DNA from: Bradyrhizobium zhanjiangense
GTDB lineage: Bacteria > Pseudomonadota > Alphaproteobacteria > Rhizobiales > Xanthobacteraceae
Direction of reading: 5' to 3'
Length of the DNA stretch: 64,000 nt
Assembly: GCF_004114935.1 (NCBI RefSeq)
Contig: NZ_CP022221.1
Coordinates: 62,001-126,000 of the forward strand
Under the pieces are notes generated by a model, which worked only from the letters and a program-made list of their open reading frames with translations, was not told the origin of the DNA and searched no databases. Both the position numbers and the translations under genes were made by a program. Numbering within the stretch: the stretch's first letter is position 1; every line of letters starts with the position of its first letter. Shown here one piece after another: positions 36,573-44,703 of this stretch.

Positions 36573-37565
36573 ATGGCGGAATTGGCCTGCCACTCCGAGA
36601 TGCGGCTGTTCGCGCTGAACGCGACGGCCGATCTTGGCAAAGCCACGGCTCAGGCGTTGGGTTGGTCGCTTGCTGCACACGAGGAGCGTGAGTTCGAGGA
36701 TGGCGAGCACAAGGCGCGCCCCCTCGATTCGGTCCGTGGCACAGATGCATACGTGATACAAACCCTGCATAACGGGCCAAACCAGAGCGTAAACGACAAG
36801 CTATGCCGATTGCTCTTCTTCATCGGCGCTCTCAAAGACTGCGGCGCCGCTCGCGTCACCGCGGTCGTGCCGTATCTTTGCTATGCGCGAAAGGATCGCC
36901 GCACCAAGCTCAACGACCCGGTAACGACGCGCTACATTGGCAGCCTCTTTGAGGCTGTTGGTACCGACGCCGTCGTCGCCCTTGAGGTGCACAATCCGGT
37001 TGCGTTCGAAAATGCCTTCCGCTGCCGGACCGTCGCCCTGACGTCGACAACGCTATTCGTTAAGTTTGCCGCGCAATTAATGGATGAAAGCTTCAGCGTG
37101 GTGTCTCCGGATCCCGGTGGCGTGAAGCGCGCACAACTCTTGCGAGAAGCGTTGGAAGTCACGCTGCATCGTCCGATCGGCAAGGGGTACGTCGACAAGC
37201 ACCGCAGCGCCGGCGTGGTTTCGGGCGATCTCTTCGTCGGCGATGCAGCCGATGCGACGGTGCTCATCATTGACGATCTGATCAGTACCGGAACCACGCT
37301 GCTGCGTGCCGCGCAGGCGGCCCGGCGCGCCGGCGCCCGTCGCGTATTGGCTTTCGTGACACATGGGCTATTCATGCCTGGCTCCGCCGAGGTCGTTGCG
37401 AATCCTGCCATTGAGCAGTTTGTCGTGACCGATGCGGTGCCCGTTCGAATTGACGATGCTGCTGCGCGCGCCAAGGTCAAAGTCCTCCCTGTCGCCCCAC
37501 TACTCGCCGAGACGATACGCCGGCTGCACGAGAACCGCGATCTCGCCGACCTCCTGGTCTTCTGA
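36573..37565 (+). CDS. prs: Ribose-phosphate pyrophosphokinase (PRPP synthetase), divergent copy
   Basis: 330 residues. It makes PRPP from ribose 5-phosphate and ATP. Marks: MRLFALNATADLGKATAQALG start, YLCYARKDRRTKLNDPVTTRYIG (ATP and active-site region), SPDPGGVKRAQLL and the PRPP loop VLIIDDLISTGTTLLRAA. It is divergent from housekeeping Prs (for instance KDRRTK rather than KDRP), so it is likely an accessory copy. The ATG at 36573 follows GGAG at good spacing. Its 3' end overlaps the convergent kinase gene. Confidence 0.88.
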   Translation: MAELACHSEMRLFALNATADLGKATAQALGWSLAAHEEREFEDGEHKARPLDSVRGTDAYVIQTLHNGPNQSVNDKLCRLLFFIGALKDCGAARVTAVVPYLCYARKDRRTKLNDPVTTRYIGSLFEAVGTDAVVALEVHNPVAFENAFRCRTVALTSTTLFVKFAAQLMDESFSVVSPDPGGVKRAQLLREALEVTLHRPIGKGYVDKHRSAGVVSGDLFVGDAADATVLIIDDLISTGTTLLRAAQAARRAGARRVLAFVTHGLFMPGSAEVVANPAIEQFVVTDAVPVRIDDAAARAKVKVLPVAPLLAETIRRLHENRDLADLLVF

Positions 37566-38607
37566 GCAATCCAACCAGCTTGATTGCGTCCGATGCCGCC
37601 AGGCGAAGATATTGGCGCGCGACCCGCGGCCACTTCTCGGGACTGCGCGGCTCGGGCTCGAGGAGATGGGCGATCGCAAGACGGGCGCGCAATGTTGCAC
37701 GATGACACCGATAGAACGTCATTAGCTCGTCGCCCGGACTGTCCTTGAGTTCTTGCCGTATCCGTCGTGTAATGTACTCGCCGATCCATCCTGCCCCAAG
37801 GCGCTCGCATTCAAGGTCAAGGAAAGCGATCTCGTCAAATGGATCGACCGCACGCAGGCGCGGATTGAATTCGATGCAGTCAATGATGCGAACTGGATCG
37901 CCAAGCCAGATGTGCTCGGGCCGCAGGTCGCCGTGACCATCGATGATCTTTCGGCGACGGATGCGATCGGCGAGGAGGTCTGATCGGCGATCGAGGAAAC
38001 GGCGTTGCATCTGGTCGATCCACTGTATCAGCCCTGCCGGCATCGCGAGCCGCCTGTCAAGAAGGACGCGCCGATTATAGTCGAGGCTTCGGTACCATTC
38101 GGCTAGTCGGACGGCCGACGAAATGAAGGTAGGCTGTGCACGCCGATAGAACTGGGCAAGGACAGCAGCCAGCCGATCAAGCTCCCAAGTTTTGACATCC
38201 CCATCAACAATGCCGTTGTCCAGCATATTCCGCTCGTCGAGGCGACGCATCATGACGAGCCAATCTACCGCCTCCCCTGGGCCACCGATGGCAAGCCCCT
38301 TATGAGACCAGACCAGCGGCACGACGTCGAGATATACGTCCTGGGCGAGGCGGCGATTGAGGCGCAGCTCAGCCCGGCATGCAGCCTCACGTTTGGCTAC
38401 GCTGGAAAAGTCAAGATATGGAAAGCGGACCGGCTTCTTCAGCTTGTAGACTTTGTCCCCGACGAGAAAGACCCATGACATATGGGTCTCGCGAGTGGTG
38501 ATGGTGGCTGCGCCTTCCGGGTACACATTTCGCCGGCTCAGAAAGTGTACTTTGTCACGCAGCCGCAGCTCGCGGATTTCGCTCTCGATCTGCTCTCGCG
38601 CTTCCAT
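37477..38607 (-). CDS. APH-fold kinase-like protein (Rv2004c N-domain type)
   Basis: 376 residues. RETHMSWVFLVGDKVYKLKKPVRFPYLDFSSVAKREAACRAE is the nucleotide-binding start of the aminoglycoside-phosphotransferase-like half of Rv2004c proteins, and KIIDGHGDLRPEHIWLGDPVRIIDCIEFNPRLRAVDPFDEIAFL holds the catalytic HGD and the metal Asp. The P-loop kinase half found in Rv2004c is missing. Substrate unknown. The last 29 codons run antisense through the end of prs and look unlike the family, so the native end may differ. Confidence 0.8.
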   Translation of the reverse strand: MEAREQIESEIRELRLRDKVHFLSRRNVYPEGAATITTRETHMSWVFLVGDKVYKLKKPVRFPYLDFSSVAKREAACRAELRLNRRLAQDVYLDVVPLVWSHKGLAIGGPGEAVDWLVMMRRLDERNMLDNGIVDGDVKTWELDRLAAVLAQFYRRAQPTFISSAVRLAEWYRSLDYNRRVLLDRRLAMPAGLIQWIDQMQRRFLDRRSDLLADRIRRRKIIDGHGDLRPEHIWLGDPVRIIDCIEFNPRLRAVDPFDEIAFLDLECERLGAGWIGEYITRRIRQELKDSPGDELMTFYRCHRATLRARLAIAHLLEPEPRSPEKWPRVARQYLRLAASDAIKLVGLLRRPGGRRDRGSRAAGVSSRRVVGRQGGL

Positions 38608-38840
38608 TGCTGGCGTCCATCAACGCTGCAGGAACGGCGCAGCCCCCGCTTGCCGAGTTGCATTGATCGCCTGCACCTTAGAGGCCTTCATCCCAATCTG
38701 GGCCGGCCAATCTGGGCGAGCGATACCACAGGAGCGGTTCCCGCCCCGTCGCCGGGCGGCTTGTCGAAGCCGACGCGAAGGCCTTCCGGAGCTACGAAAC
38801 CAAAGCTGGCAGCGCCCGTTGGTAGCAAAGGAAATAAGAA

Positions 38841-39542
38841 GTGAGAGCGAAAATGGTTGCTCGTGCTCGACCGGGACGGAGCAGTGAGGTCCGGGACGTT
38901 TCCATTCCACCTAGGGGGCTTGCCGGTATATTACACATTCCCGAAGGCAGCCGTGCCGTAGTCGTCTTTGCCCATGGAAGCGGATCGAGTCGCTTCAGCC
39001 CGCGCAATACGGCAGTTGCCGCCGCTCTCAATGATCATGCGCTAGCGACCCTGCTGTTGGACCTCTTGACCTTCGATGAAGAAGCGAACCGCGCGAATGT
39101 ATTCAACATTGAGCTGCTGGCCGACCGTTTGCTCGATGCGGTGCGCTGGCTGGATCAGGACCGGACCATGGCTCGGCTTGCGGTAGGTCTGTTCGGCTCG
39201 AGCACGGGAGCAGCAGCAGCGCTCATGGCAGCAGCCCGGCTCCGCAGCCGAATCGGCGCTATCGTCTCACGCGGCGGCCGTCCCGATCTCGCCGGCGATG
39301 CAATCGATCAAGTCAATGCTCCAACCCTCTTCGTGATCGGCGGCAATGACTTCGGGGTGATCGAACTCAATCAAGATGCATTTGCGCGGCTTCGAGAACC
39401 CAAGGCAATCGAGATCGTTCCGGGAGCCAGTCATCTCTTTTCGGAACCGGGAGCCCTCGAACAAGTGACAGACCACGCAGCACGATGGTTCGCCCGTTAC
39501 CTCACTCCTATGGCTCCAGGAGCGGGTTCGAAGGCAGGATAG
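38841..39542 (+). CDS. Alpha/beta hydrolase of the dienelactone-hydrolase type
   Basis: 233 residues. VVVFAHGSGSSRFSPRN, nucleophile in LFGSSTGAAAALMAA, acid in FVIGGNDFGVIELN, and His in IVPGASHLFSEPG. It starts with GTG after AAGGA (an ATG four codons on is less well spaced) and ends four bases before a phosphoribosyltransferase gene. In M. tuberculosis the same two domains are fused in the dormancy protein Rv0571c. Function unknown. Confidence 0.87.
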   Translation: MRAKMVARARPGRSSEVRDVSIPPRGLAGILHIPEGSRAVVVFAHGSGSSRFSPRNTAVAAALNDHALATLLLDLLTFDEEANRANVFNIELLADRLLDAVRWLDQDRTMARLAVGLFGSSTGAAAALMAAARLRSRIGAIVSRGGRPDLAGDAIDQVNAPTLFVIGGNDFGVIELNQDAFARLREPKAIEIVPGASHLFSEPGALEQVTDHAARWFARYLTPMAPGAGSKAG

Positions 39543-39546
39543 CGAC

Positions 39547-40227
39547 ATGCCGTTCAGAGATAGAATCGAAGCGGGTCGAAAGTTGGCGGCGCCCCTCGCC
39601 ACGTACGGGAACCAGCACCCAGCCATTCTGGCGCTCCCTCGGGGTGGCGTGCCCGTGGCAGCTGAGGTCGCAGCCGCGCTGCATGCGCCGCTCGATCTCA
39701 TCATCGTTCGCAAGGTCGGCGTCCCGTTCCAAAACGAGTTGGCAATGGGTGCCGTCGTAGATGGTGGCGCACCGATCGTGGTGCGCAATGATGATGTCAT
39801 TCGGCTCGGAGGCGTCAGCGAAGCTGATTTCCAAGCCGAGTGCCGCAGGGAGATTGCCGAGATAGAGAGGCGGCGTCAGCGCTATTTGGGAGATCGTCAA
39901 CGTCTTGAGATTTCCGGTCGGACGGCAATCGTTATCGACGATGGCATTGCGACCGGCGCCACCACGCGGGCCGCCTTGCAGGCGACGCGAAAGCGAAATC
40001 CAAGCCGGCTCGTCCTCGCGGTTCCCGTTGCACCGACCGAGATTGTCCCGCAAATGCGCGCAGAATGTGATGATTTCGTATGTCTTGAGGAACATACCGC
40101 GTTCGCCGCCATCGGCTACTACTATCGGGATTTCGGGCAGGTCTCCGACGGCGAGGTGCTCGACATGTTACGACGCTTTCCGATTTCGTCCGATCCGCGC
40201 CAGTCGCGGGAAAGAGCCCAGCCATGA
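39547..40227 (+). CDS. Phosphoribosyltransferase family protein
   Basis: 226 residues. The PRPP loop AIVIDDGIATGATTRAALQATR (about 120-141) and the start FRDRIEAGRKLAAPLATYGNQHPAILALPRGGVPVAAEVAAAL match stand-alone type I phosphoribosyltransferases fused to hydrolases in other bacteria. The substrate base is unknown. Transcribed with the hydrolase (4-base gap) and the HIT gene (overlapping ATGA). Confidence 0.88.
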   Translation: MPFRDRIEAGRKLAAPLATYGNQHPAILALPRGGVPVAAEVAAALHAPLDLIIVRKVGVPFQNELAMGAVVDGGAPIVVRNDDVIRLGGVSEADFQAECRREIAEIERRRQRYLGDRQRLEISGRTAIVIDDGIATGATTRAALQATRKRNPSRLVLAVPVAPTEIVPQMRAECDDFVCLEEHTAFAAIGYYYRDFGQVSDGEVLDMLRRFPISSDPRQSRERAQP

Positions 40228-40592
40228 TCGACTGTCCTTTCTGCAAAATCGTCAGCGGCGCGATTGCGTCAGCGAAAGTGTATGAGGACGAGGAACATCT
40301 CGCCTTTCTCGACATTCGCCCGCAATCCCCCGGGCACACTCTCATCATCCCAAAGAAACACCAGCGCTGGGTCTGGGACGTACCGAACGTTGGCGCGTAT
40401 TTCGAAGTCGTACGGACGGTTGCGCGCGCAATGCAGAAGGCGTTCTGCGAGGAAATACATTCCCGCATCATGGGCGAAGAGGTGCCGCATGCGCACATTT
40501 GGCTGTATCCCGCTCCAGGCAGGGCGAAAGGCGACCCGAGAGATTTTGAGCGGAATGCGAAGGCAATTCGCGACGCACTTGAGCCGCAATGA
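40224..40592 (+). CDS. HIT-family nucleotide hydrolase with altered triad
   Basis: 122 residues, translationally coupled to the phosphoribosyltransferase (ATGA). CPFCKIVSGAIASAKVYEDEEHLAFLDIRPQSPGHTLIIPKKH is a typical HIT start with a CxxC zinc pair. The histidine motif reads PHAHIWLYP: the first and nucleophilic histidines remain, but the third of HxHxH is tryptophan. HIT enzymes act on nucleotidyl-amine or dinucleotide substrates. Confidence 0.88.
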   Translation: MIDCPFCKIVSGAIASAKVYEDEEHLAFLDIRPQSPGHTLIIPKKHQRWVWDVPNVGAYFEVVRTVARAMQKAFCEEIHSRIMGEEVPHAHIWLYPAPGRAKGDPRDFERNAKAIRDALEPQ

Positions 40593-40662
40593 TCCGGAGT
40601 TCTGGGCATCACGTTCGCCGACATTCATCGTGCAGCGGCCTGATGCGCCGTGTTCAGCCTTA

Positions 40663-40688
40663 GGAACAAGCGCCCTCGACGCGATGTT
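40663..40688 (+). promoter_or_regulatory. Weak EcfG-like promoter before the site-2 protease gene
   Basis: GGAAC (40663-40667), 17 bases, TGTT (40685-40688). Start near 40697 would leave 24 bases to the ATG at 40721, which has GAGG five bases upstream, so promoter and start codon choice support each other. Confidence 0.4.
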
Positions 40689-40720
40689 TTCCCATGAGCG
40701 CCACTGCTCGCGAGGCAGCG

Positions 40721-41920
40721 ATGTTCCTGCACCGGATCAAAATCCTCACGCTCGCCGGGTTCACGATATGGATCGACATCTCGTGGCTCATCCTGGCAGC
40801 GCTGTTGATCTGGACGCTGGCACTCGGCGAGTTCCCTCGCACAGTTCCGAATTTGCCCGCCGCCACATACTGGTGGATGGGATTCGCAGGCACGATCGGC
40901 CTGTTCATCTCGATTATCCTGCATGAGCTGAGCCATGCGCTGATTGCGCGGCGTTACGACATGCCGATTGCCGGCATTACGCTATTCATCTTCGGCGGGG
41001 TCGCCGAACTGAACAAGGAGCCGAGCAGCGCCAAGGCAGAATTCCTTATGGCGATCGGTGGGCCGATCGCCAGCATGGTGCTTGGCACCATCCTGCTCCT
41101 AGTCGCTGCCGCAAGCGAGAAGACCGTTTCGCCCGCCGCATTCGGGGTGCTCGACTACCTTGGCGGCCTCAATTGGATCTTGGCACTGTTCAATCTCATT
41201 CCCGCCTTCCCGCTGGACGGCGGACGGGTGCTGCGCGCTGGCCTTTGGGGCTGGATGAACGATTTTGGACGGGCCACGCGCATTGCCGCCGGCAGTGGCG
41301 AGTTCTTCGGCCTTGCCATGATCCTGTACGGGATCCTGGAATTCATCACCGGCAGCACAATCAGTGGCGTCTGGCTGTTCTTTATTGGCTTGTTCCTGCA
41401 CGGCGCCGCCGGCGCGGCACGGCACGAGTTGACGCTACGCCACACCTTCGGCGGGCTTCCCGTTTCCACGCTCATGCAACGCAACCCGATCGGCGTCGCC
41501 CCGGATATTTCCATTGCGGAATTGGTCGAGGATTACTTTTACAAGTATTACTTCAAGGCTTTCCCCGTGCTGCGCGACGGCGAACTCATTGGCTGCATCA
41601 TGGCGAAGGATGTCCGCGATCTTGGTCCCTCCGACACCACCCAGCGCCGCGTCGCTGATGTCATGCGCCCCTGCTCGCCGGAGATCATTGTCCCTCCGCA
41701 TCTGGATGCACTGGAGGCGCTTGCAAGGATGCAGGGCGGTCGGCACAGTCGTCTGCTCGTGGTTGAACGGGGACGGCTTATCGGCGTCTTGGCCTTGTCC
41801 GATATGCTTCAATACCTCTCGCTCAAGCAGGAGCTCGACCAAAACATGCAGGATCTGCCATGGAGCGCTGCCAAGACCCGTGATGCGGGATCTGCCCACT
41901 ACGTGCATCCCGCCCGCTAA
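40721..41920 (+). CDS. Site-2 protease (M50) with two CBS domains, Rip3-like
   Basis: 399 residues. About six membrane segments carry the zinc motif HELSH (residues 68-72) and NLIPAFPLDGGRVLRA; the C-terminal cytosolic part has two CBS domains (TLMQRNPIGVAPDISIAEL and DVMRPCSPEIIVPPHLDALEALARMQ). Intramembrane proteases of this kind cut regulators such as anti-sigma factors. The layout equals Rv2625c (Rip3) of M. tuberculosis, where it neighbours hrp1. ATG 40694 is an alternative, but 40721 has the better ribosome site. Confidence 0.9.
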   Translation: MFLHRIKILTLAGFTIWIDISWLILAALLIWTLALGEFPRTVPNLPAATYWWMGFAGTIGLFISIILHELSHALIARRYDMPIAGITLFIFGGVAELNKEPSSAKAEFLMAIGGPIASMVLGTILLLVAAASEKTVSPAAFGVLDYLGGLNWILALFNLIPAFPLDGGRVLRAGLWGWMNDFGRATRIAAGSGEFFGLAMILYGILEFITGSTISGVWLFFIGLFLHGAAGAARHELTLRHTFGGLPVSTLMQRNPIGVAPDISIAELVEDYFYKYYFKAFPVLRDGELIGCIMAKDVRDLGPSDTTQRRVADVMRPCSPEIIVPPHLDALEALARMQGGRHSRLLVVERGRLIGVLALSDMLQYLSLKQELDQNMQDLPWSAAKTRDAGSAHYVHPAR

Positions 41921-41949
41921 CGCGCGAGCCAGTATCCAAGCAAATTCGC

Positions 41950-42159
41950 TCAGATTGCGTTTAGCGGATGGCAACAGGGAACGCATTGTCCGCAATTGCC
42001 GTTGATCCCGTTGGGGAAGCGATTGAGGGCTTCGGCTCGGTTCTTGAGATAAGGAAGCAGGTAAGGCGCGATCTTTTCATAGTAGGCGATCACGTCACCC
42101 TTGGTGTATCGCTCCTTGGGCCAGAATGTCTTGTCGAGGTGGGTAAGCTTCACGATCAT
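41950..42159 (-). pseudogene. Truncated LigD polymerase (primase) domain
   Basis: The first 53 codons match the start of the NHEJ polymerase domain: KLTHLDKTFWPKERYTKGDVIAYYEKIAPYLLPYLKNRAEALNRFPNGING. The frame then diverges and stops after 69 residues instead of about 300, so the 3' part is lost, with a junction near 42000. Its ATG overlaps the stop of the ligase gene (ATGA), the arrangement of an intact operon. Confidence 0.8.
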
Positions 42160-43073
42160 GCGCGCTCCCGTCTGACTTGCCGCGCGGGCTTGTCGCTGCG
42201 CATGCCGAGAAACACCGGATGGCGCATCTCCCCCTCGCGGGTCCATTCGGTGAACTTGACCTGGCACACGAGCCGCGGCTTGATCCACGTGGTCCGGTCC
42301 TCGTGCGGAACGTCCGTAAACGGCTTCTTGTCTGTCCTCAACTTCATCATGCGCGCGTGCAGCGTCGCGAGCATCTCTCGGGAGAATCCCCCACCGCTGT
42401 GACCAACATAGACAAGCTTGCCCTTGTCGTACACGCCAAGCACCAGCGAGCCAAAGTGCTGGCGGCTCCCGCGCGGCTCGGTGAAGCCGACGACAATGGC
42501 TTCCTGTTCTTGGTCGGCCTTGATCTTGAGCCAATCTTTCGTGCGCCTGCCCGAGTGGTAGAGACTTGCGGCACGCTTCGCGATAATGCCCTCCTCCCCC
42601 GCTCGTCGCGCTTTGTTGAACGCCGCCTTGCCATGCCGCTTTCTGTGTCCGCTGTAGTGGACGAGTGGGTGCCGGGTAAGGATGGCGTGCAAACGGCCCT
42701 TGCGCTCAAGCAACGGCTTGCGACGCAGGTCGCGGCCATCGAGGAAGAGCAGATCGAACACATAATAGCGAAGACGCGCCTTGCCTTTCAGCGCATTCTG
42801 CAGCAGCTGGAATCGGGATCGACCCTCCGCGTCGAGCGCCACTAGCTCGCCGTCAATCACGGCATTGCGCTTGATGATATCGAGCGCTTCGGCGACTGGG
42901 GCATAACGCTTGGTCACGTCGTTGCCATTGCGCGAGTAGAGGGAGCCATTTCTGCCTCCGGTTTTTGCGACAAGCCGGAAGCCGTCCCATTTCGTCTCGA
43001 AGATCCACTCCTTGTCATCGAATGGCGCGTCGATGAGGGTCGCCAGCATTGGCCTGAGGTCACTTTTTCGCAT
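42156..43073 (-). CDS. ATP-dependent DNA ligase, LigD ligase domain alone
   Basis: 305 residues. The adenylation lysine lies in FETKWDGFRLVAKTGG (motif I KWDG), with motif III-like YYVFDLLFLDGRDLRRKPLLER, motif IV EGIIAKRAASLYHSGRR, TKDWLKIKADQEQEAIVVGF (motif V) and a full OB-fold ending. It joins DNA ends in non-homologous end joining. Flanked by a frame-shifted phosphoesterase remnant and a truncated polymerase, it is the only intact part of a LigD set; no ku gene is in the window. Confidence 0.85.
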   Translation of the reverse strand: MRKSDLRPMLATLIDAPFDDKEWIFETKWDGFRLVAKTGGRNGSLYSRNGNDVTKRYAPVAEALDIIKRNAVIDGELVALDAEGRSRFQLLQNALKGKARLRYYVFDLLFLDGRDLRRKPLLERKGRLHAILTRHPLVHYSGHRKRHGKAAFNKARRAGEEGIIAKRAASLYHSGRRTKDWLKIKADQEQEAIVVGFTEPRGSRQHFGSLVLGVYDKGKLVYVGHSGGGFSREMLATLHARMMKLRTDKKPFTDVPHEDRTTWIKPRLVCQVKFTEWTREGEMRHPVFLGMRSDKPARQVRRERA

Positions 43074-43265
43074 GCGTCTTGATCAGCAGCCATTGCGTCG
43101 GGCTCTTCAGGCGCACGAGCGAATATGCCCGCGAAGCTTGCTTCCCTTGAGAACGAAGCTCATGCGTCCTCGCCGCAAGCCTGCTCGCATGGTTCGCTCG
43201 CTCTCTGCTGCGCTGGTCGCGCCCTCGGCTTCGTAAGTGCCGCCGTCCCATTTTTCAACGAGCCC
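43060..43265 (-). pseudogene. LigD 3'-phosphoesterase remnant, frame-shifted
   Basis: One frame gives EKWDGGTYEAEG and GRMSFVLKGSKLRG; a one-base shift near 43128, at a GGG run, continues as YSLVRLKSPTQWLLIKTHAKK. Joined, these are the second half of the LigD phosphoesterase domain. The first half with the catalytic His and Asp is missing. Its end overlaps the ligase ATG by 14 bases. Confidence 0.7.
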
Positions 43266-43404
43266 TGCGCGTCGAAAACTCGCGTCAGTGACCGTCGGTT
43301 CCAAGGCGAATCGGCGGCCGGTCTTGGCGCTGTTGGAAATCAGTGGCGCGACGGCAGTTGATAGAGCCAGGGCATTTGCATTGCCAGGCTTGGCGCCGGA
43401 ACCG

Positions 43405-43977
43405 ATGGCCAAGGCACGCGTCGCCAATATACATCTCGATCACCGTCGTGTCGCGCCTGAAGGCCCGTTCCGACGACCGCGGCTCTACGTGGTTGGCGAG
43501 GCACCCGGCGCAGAGGAAGCTGCGCAGGGCAGGCCTTTTGTCGGTCCGGCCGGCAGGGCGTTGCGCGAGATGCTGGATGAAGCTGGGATCGATCCCCAAC
43601 AGGTGCGTTTGGCAAACGCCATTCCTTTCCGGCCAATCGCGCATTCCAAAGATCGGAAGCCACGTAATCGCAGCCCAACAATCGAGGAAGTCGATCGCTA
43701 TGGCGCAGCAGTGCTGATCGACATTCGGCGTTCCAGGCCAGGCGTGATCGTTGCTCTTGGCAGCACAGCGGCTCGCTTGTTCGGCGAGTCGCAATCGATC
43801 CGCGTGACGCGCAAGGCAAAGCTCCAATTTGAAGGTTACCCGCTCCGCATCACTTTCCATCCAGCTTACGTCCGCCGCTTCGGCGGACGGAACGGCGACG
43901 CCTGGCGTCACGCGGTCACCGATCTACGCCGGGCCTGGAACGACTCGGCGGTTCATTTGGATCCAAATCGTGGTTGA
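43405..43977 (+). CDS. Uracil-DNA glycosylase superfamily protein without cysteines
   Basis: 190 residues. GEAPGAEEAAQGRPFVGPAG is the family-4 motif A and ITFHPAYVRR the C-terminal motif. The enzyme class removes uracil from DNA. Unusually there is not one cysteine, so the 4Fe-4S cluster of family 4 is absent; the NxxKCRPP segment reads NAIPFRPIA. I take the ATG at 43405; the frame is open back to 43237 across the phosphoesterase remnant. Confidence 0.75.
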   Translation: MAKARVANIHLDHRRVAPEGPFRRPRLYVVGEAPGAEEAAQGRPFVGPAGRALREMLDEAGIDPQQVRLANAIPFRPIAHSKDRKPRNRSPTIEEVDRYGAAVLIDIRRSRPGVIVALGSTAARLFGESQSIRVTRKAKLQFEGYPLRITFHPAYVRRFGGRNGDAWRHAVTDLRRAWNDSAVHLDPNRG

Positions 43978-44125
43978 GGATCTCGACAGGGCGTACTGCC
44001 GACGCCTTGAGCCCTCGGCCGTCAACGTACTCTGGTCGCGCCGATGTCCGATCTGCTCGCACCAATATCCCAATCTGCGGCGGGCGCAGTCGACGCATAG
44101 CAATGGGCTACCGAACCCAAGCGCG

Positions 44126-44224
44126 CGAAATCGTAGTTTGGCGCATGAAATCGACCAAATGGCGAAGAGAGTGTCAGTCAATCCGCTTTGAAAGATCAAG
44201 CATTTTTGTTCTTCCTAGGCCAGA
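44126..44224 (+). repeat. att-like junction between the stress block and the transporter block
   Basis: The core (44157-44181) is AAATGGCGAAGAGAGTG then TCAGTCAA, one mismatch to the copy at 51290. To its left, CGAAATCGTAG (44126-44136) is identical to the sequence left of tRNA-Ser (57894-57904). To its right, TTGAAAGAT, AGCATTTT and TAGRCCA words are shared with 51315-51353. Confidence 0.65.
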
Positions 44225-44703
44225 GCTACCGCCGAAAACCGGCGCCCGATCTTTTCATCGAAACTCTCGTGGCACATCGAAGCGACTGCCCGATCCATCA
44301 ATTTTTCACCGGCGGCATGAGTGCCGCGACGAACTCTCGCTTCGGCGCCAACTGGTCCTCGATGTAATCCCCGCAACGCCGCGCGACTCGTATTCACGCA
44401 CCGCGCGCTGGGAAAACCGGCGTCAGCGTACCCTTTACCGCGCACGTCGATCTGCCGCACGCAGCGCCAGCGGAATAGGATTTAGACCTGACCGCCCATA
44501 ACGGCACTAGCGGCCAATCCGTCGCCGGGTCGATGCGGTGAAGCGAGGGCCGCAAATCTCGGGATGCCGGGCGGCCAACGCCCGCGAAATTAATTGCTTC
44601 TGCATTGCGACGTCGCTCCCTAGGGTCGGCCTGTGCTTGACGAATTCCAACGTCCGCACGAGCACGGTCAAGTGCGTGATCCCGGAAAGAGGCGACTACG
44701 ATC
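44225..44703. other. Gene-free stretch before the desaturase
   Basis: 479 bases; short ORFs on both strands show no recognisable domain or ribosome site. No EcfG-type promoter is present. A GAAAGAGGCG ribosome site stands before the desaturase ATG. Confidence 0.5.

Noticed and set aside
44215..44460. Short frames in the 44.2-44.5 kb gap
   Set aside because: No ribosome site or recognisable domain in any frame; composition fits non-coding DNA.
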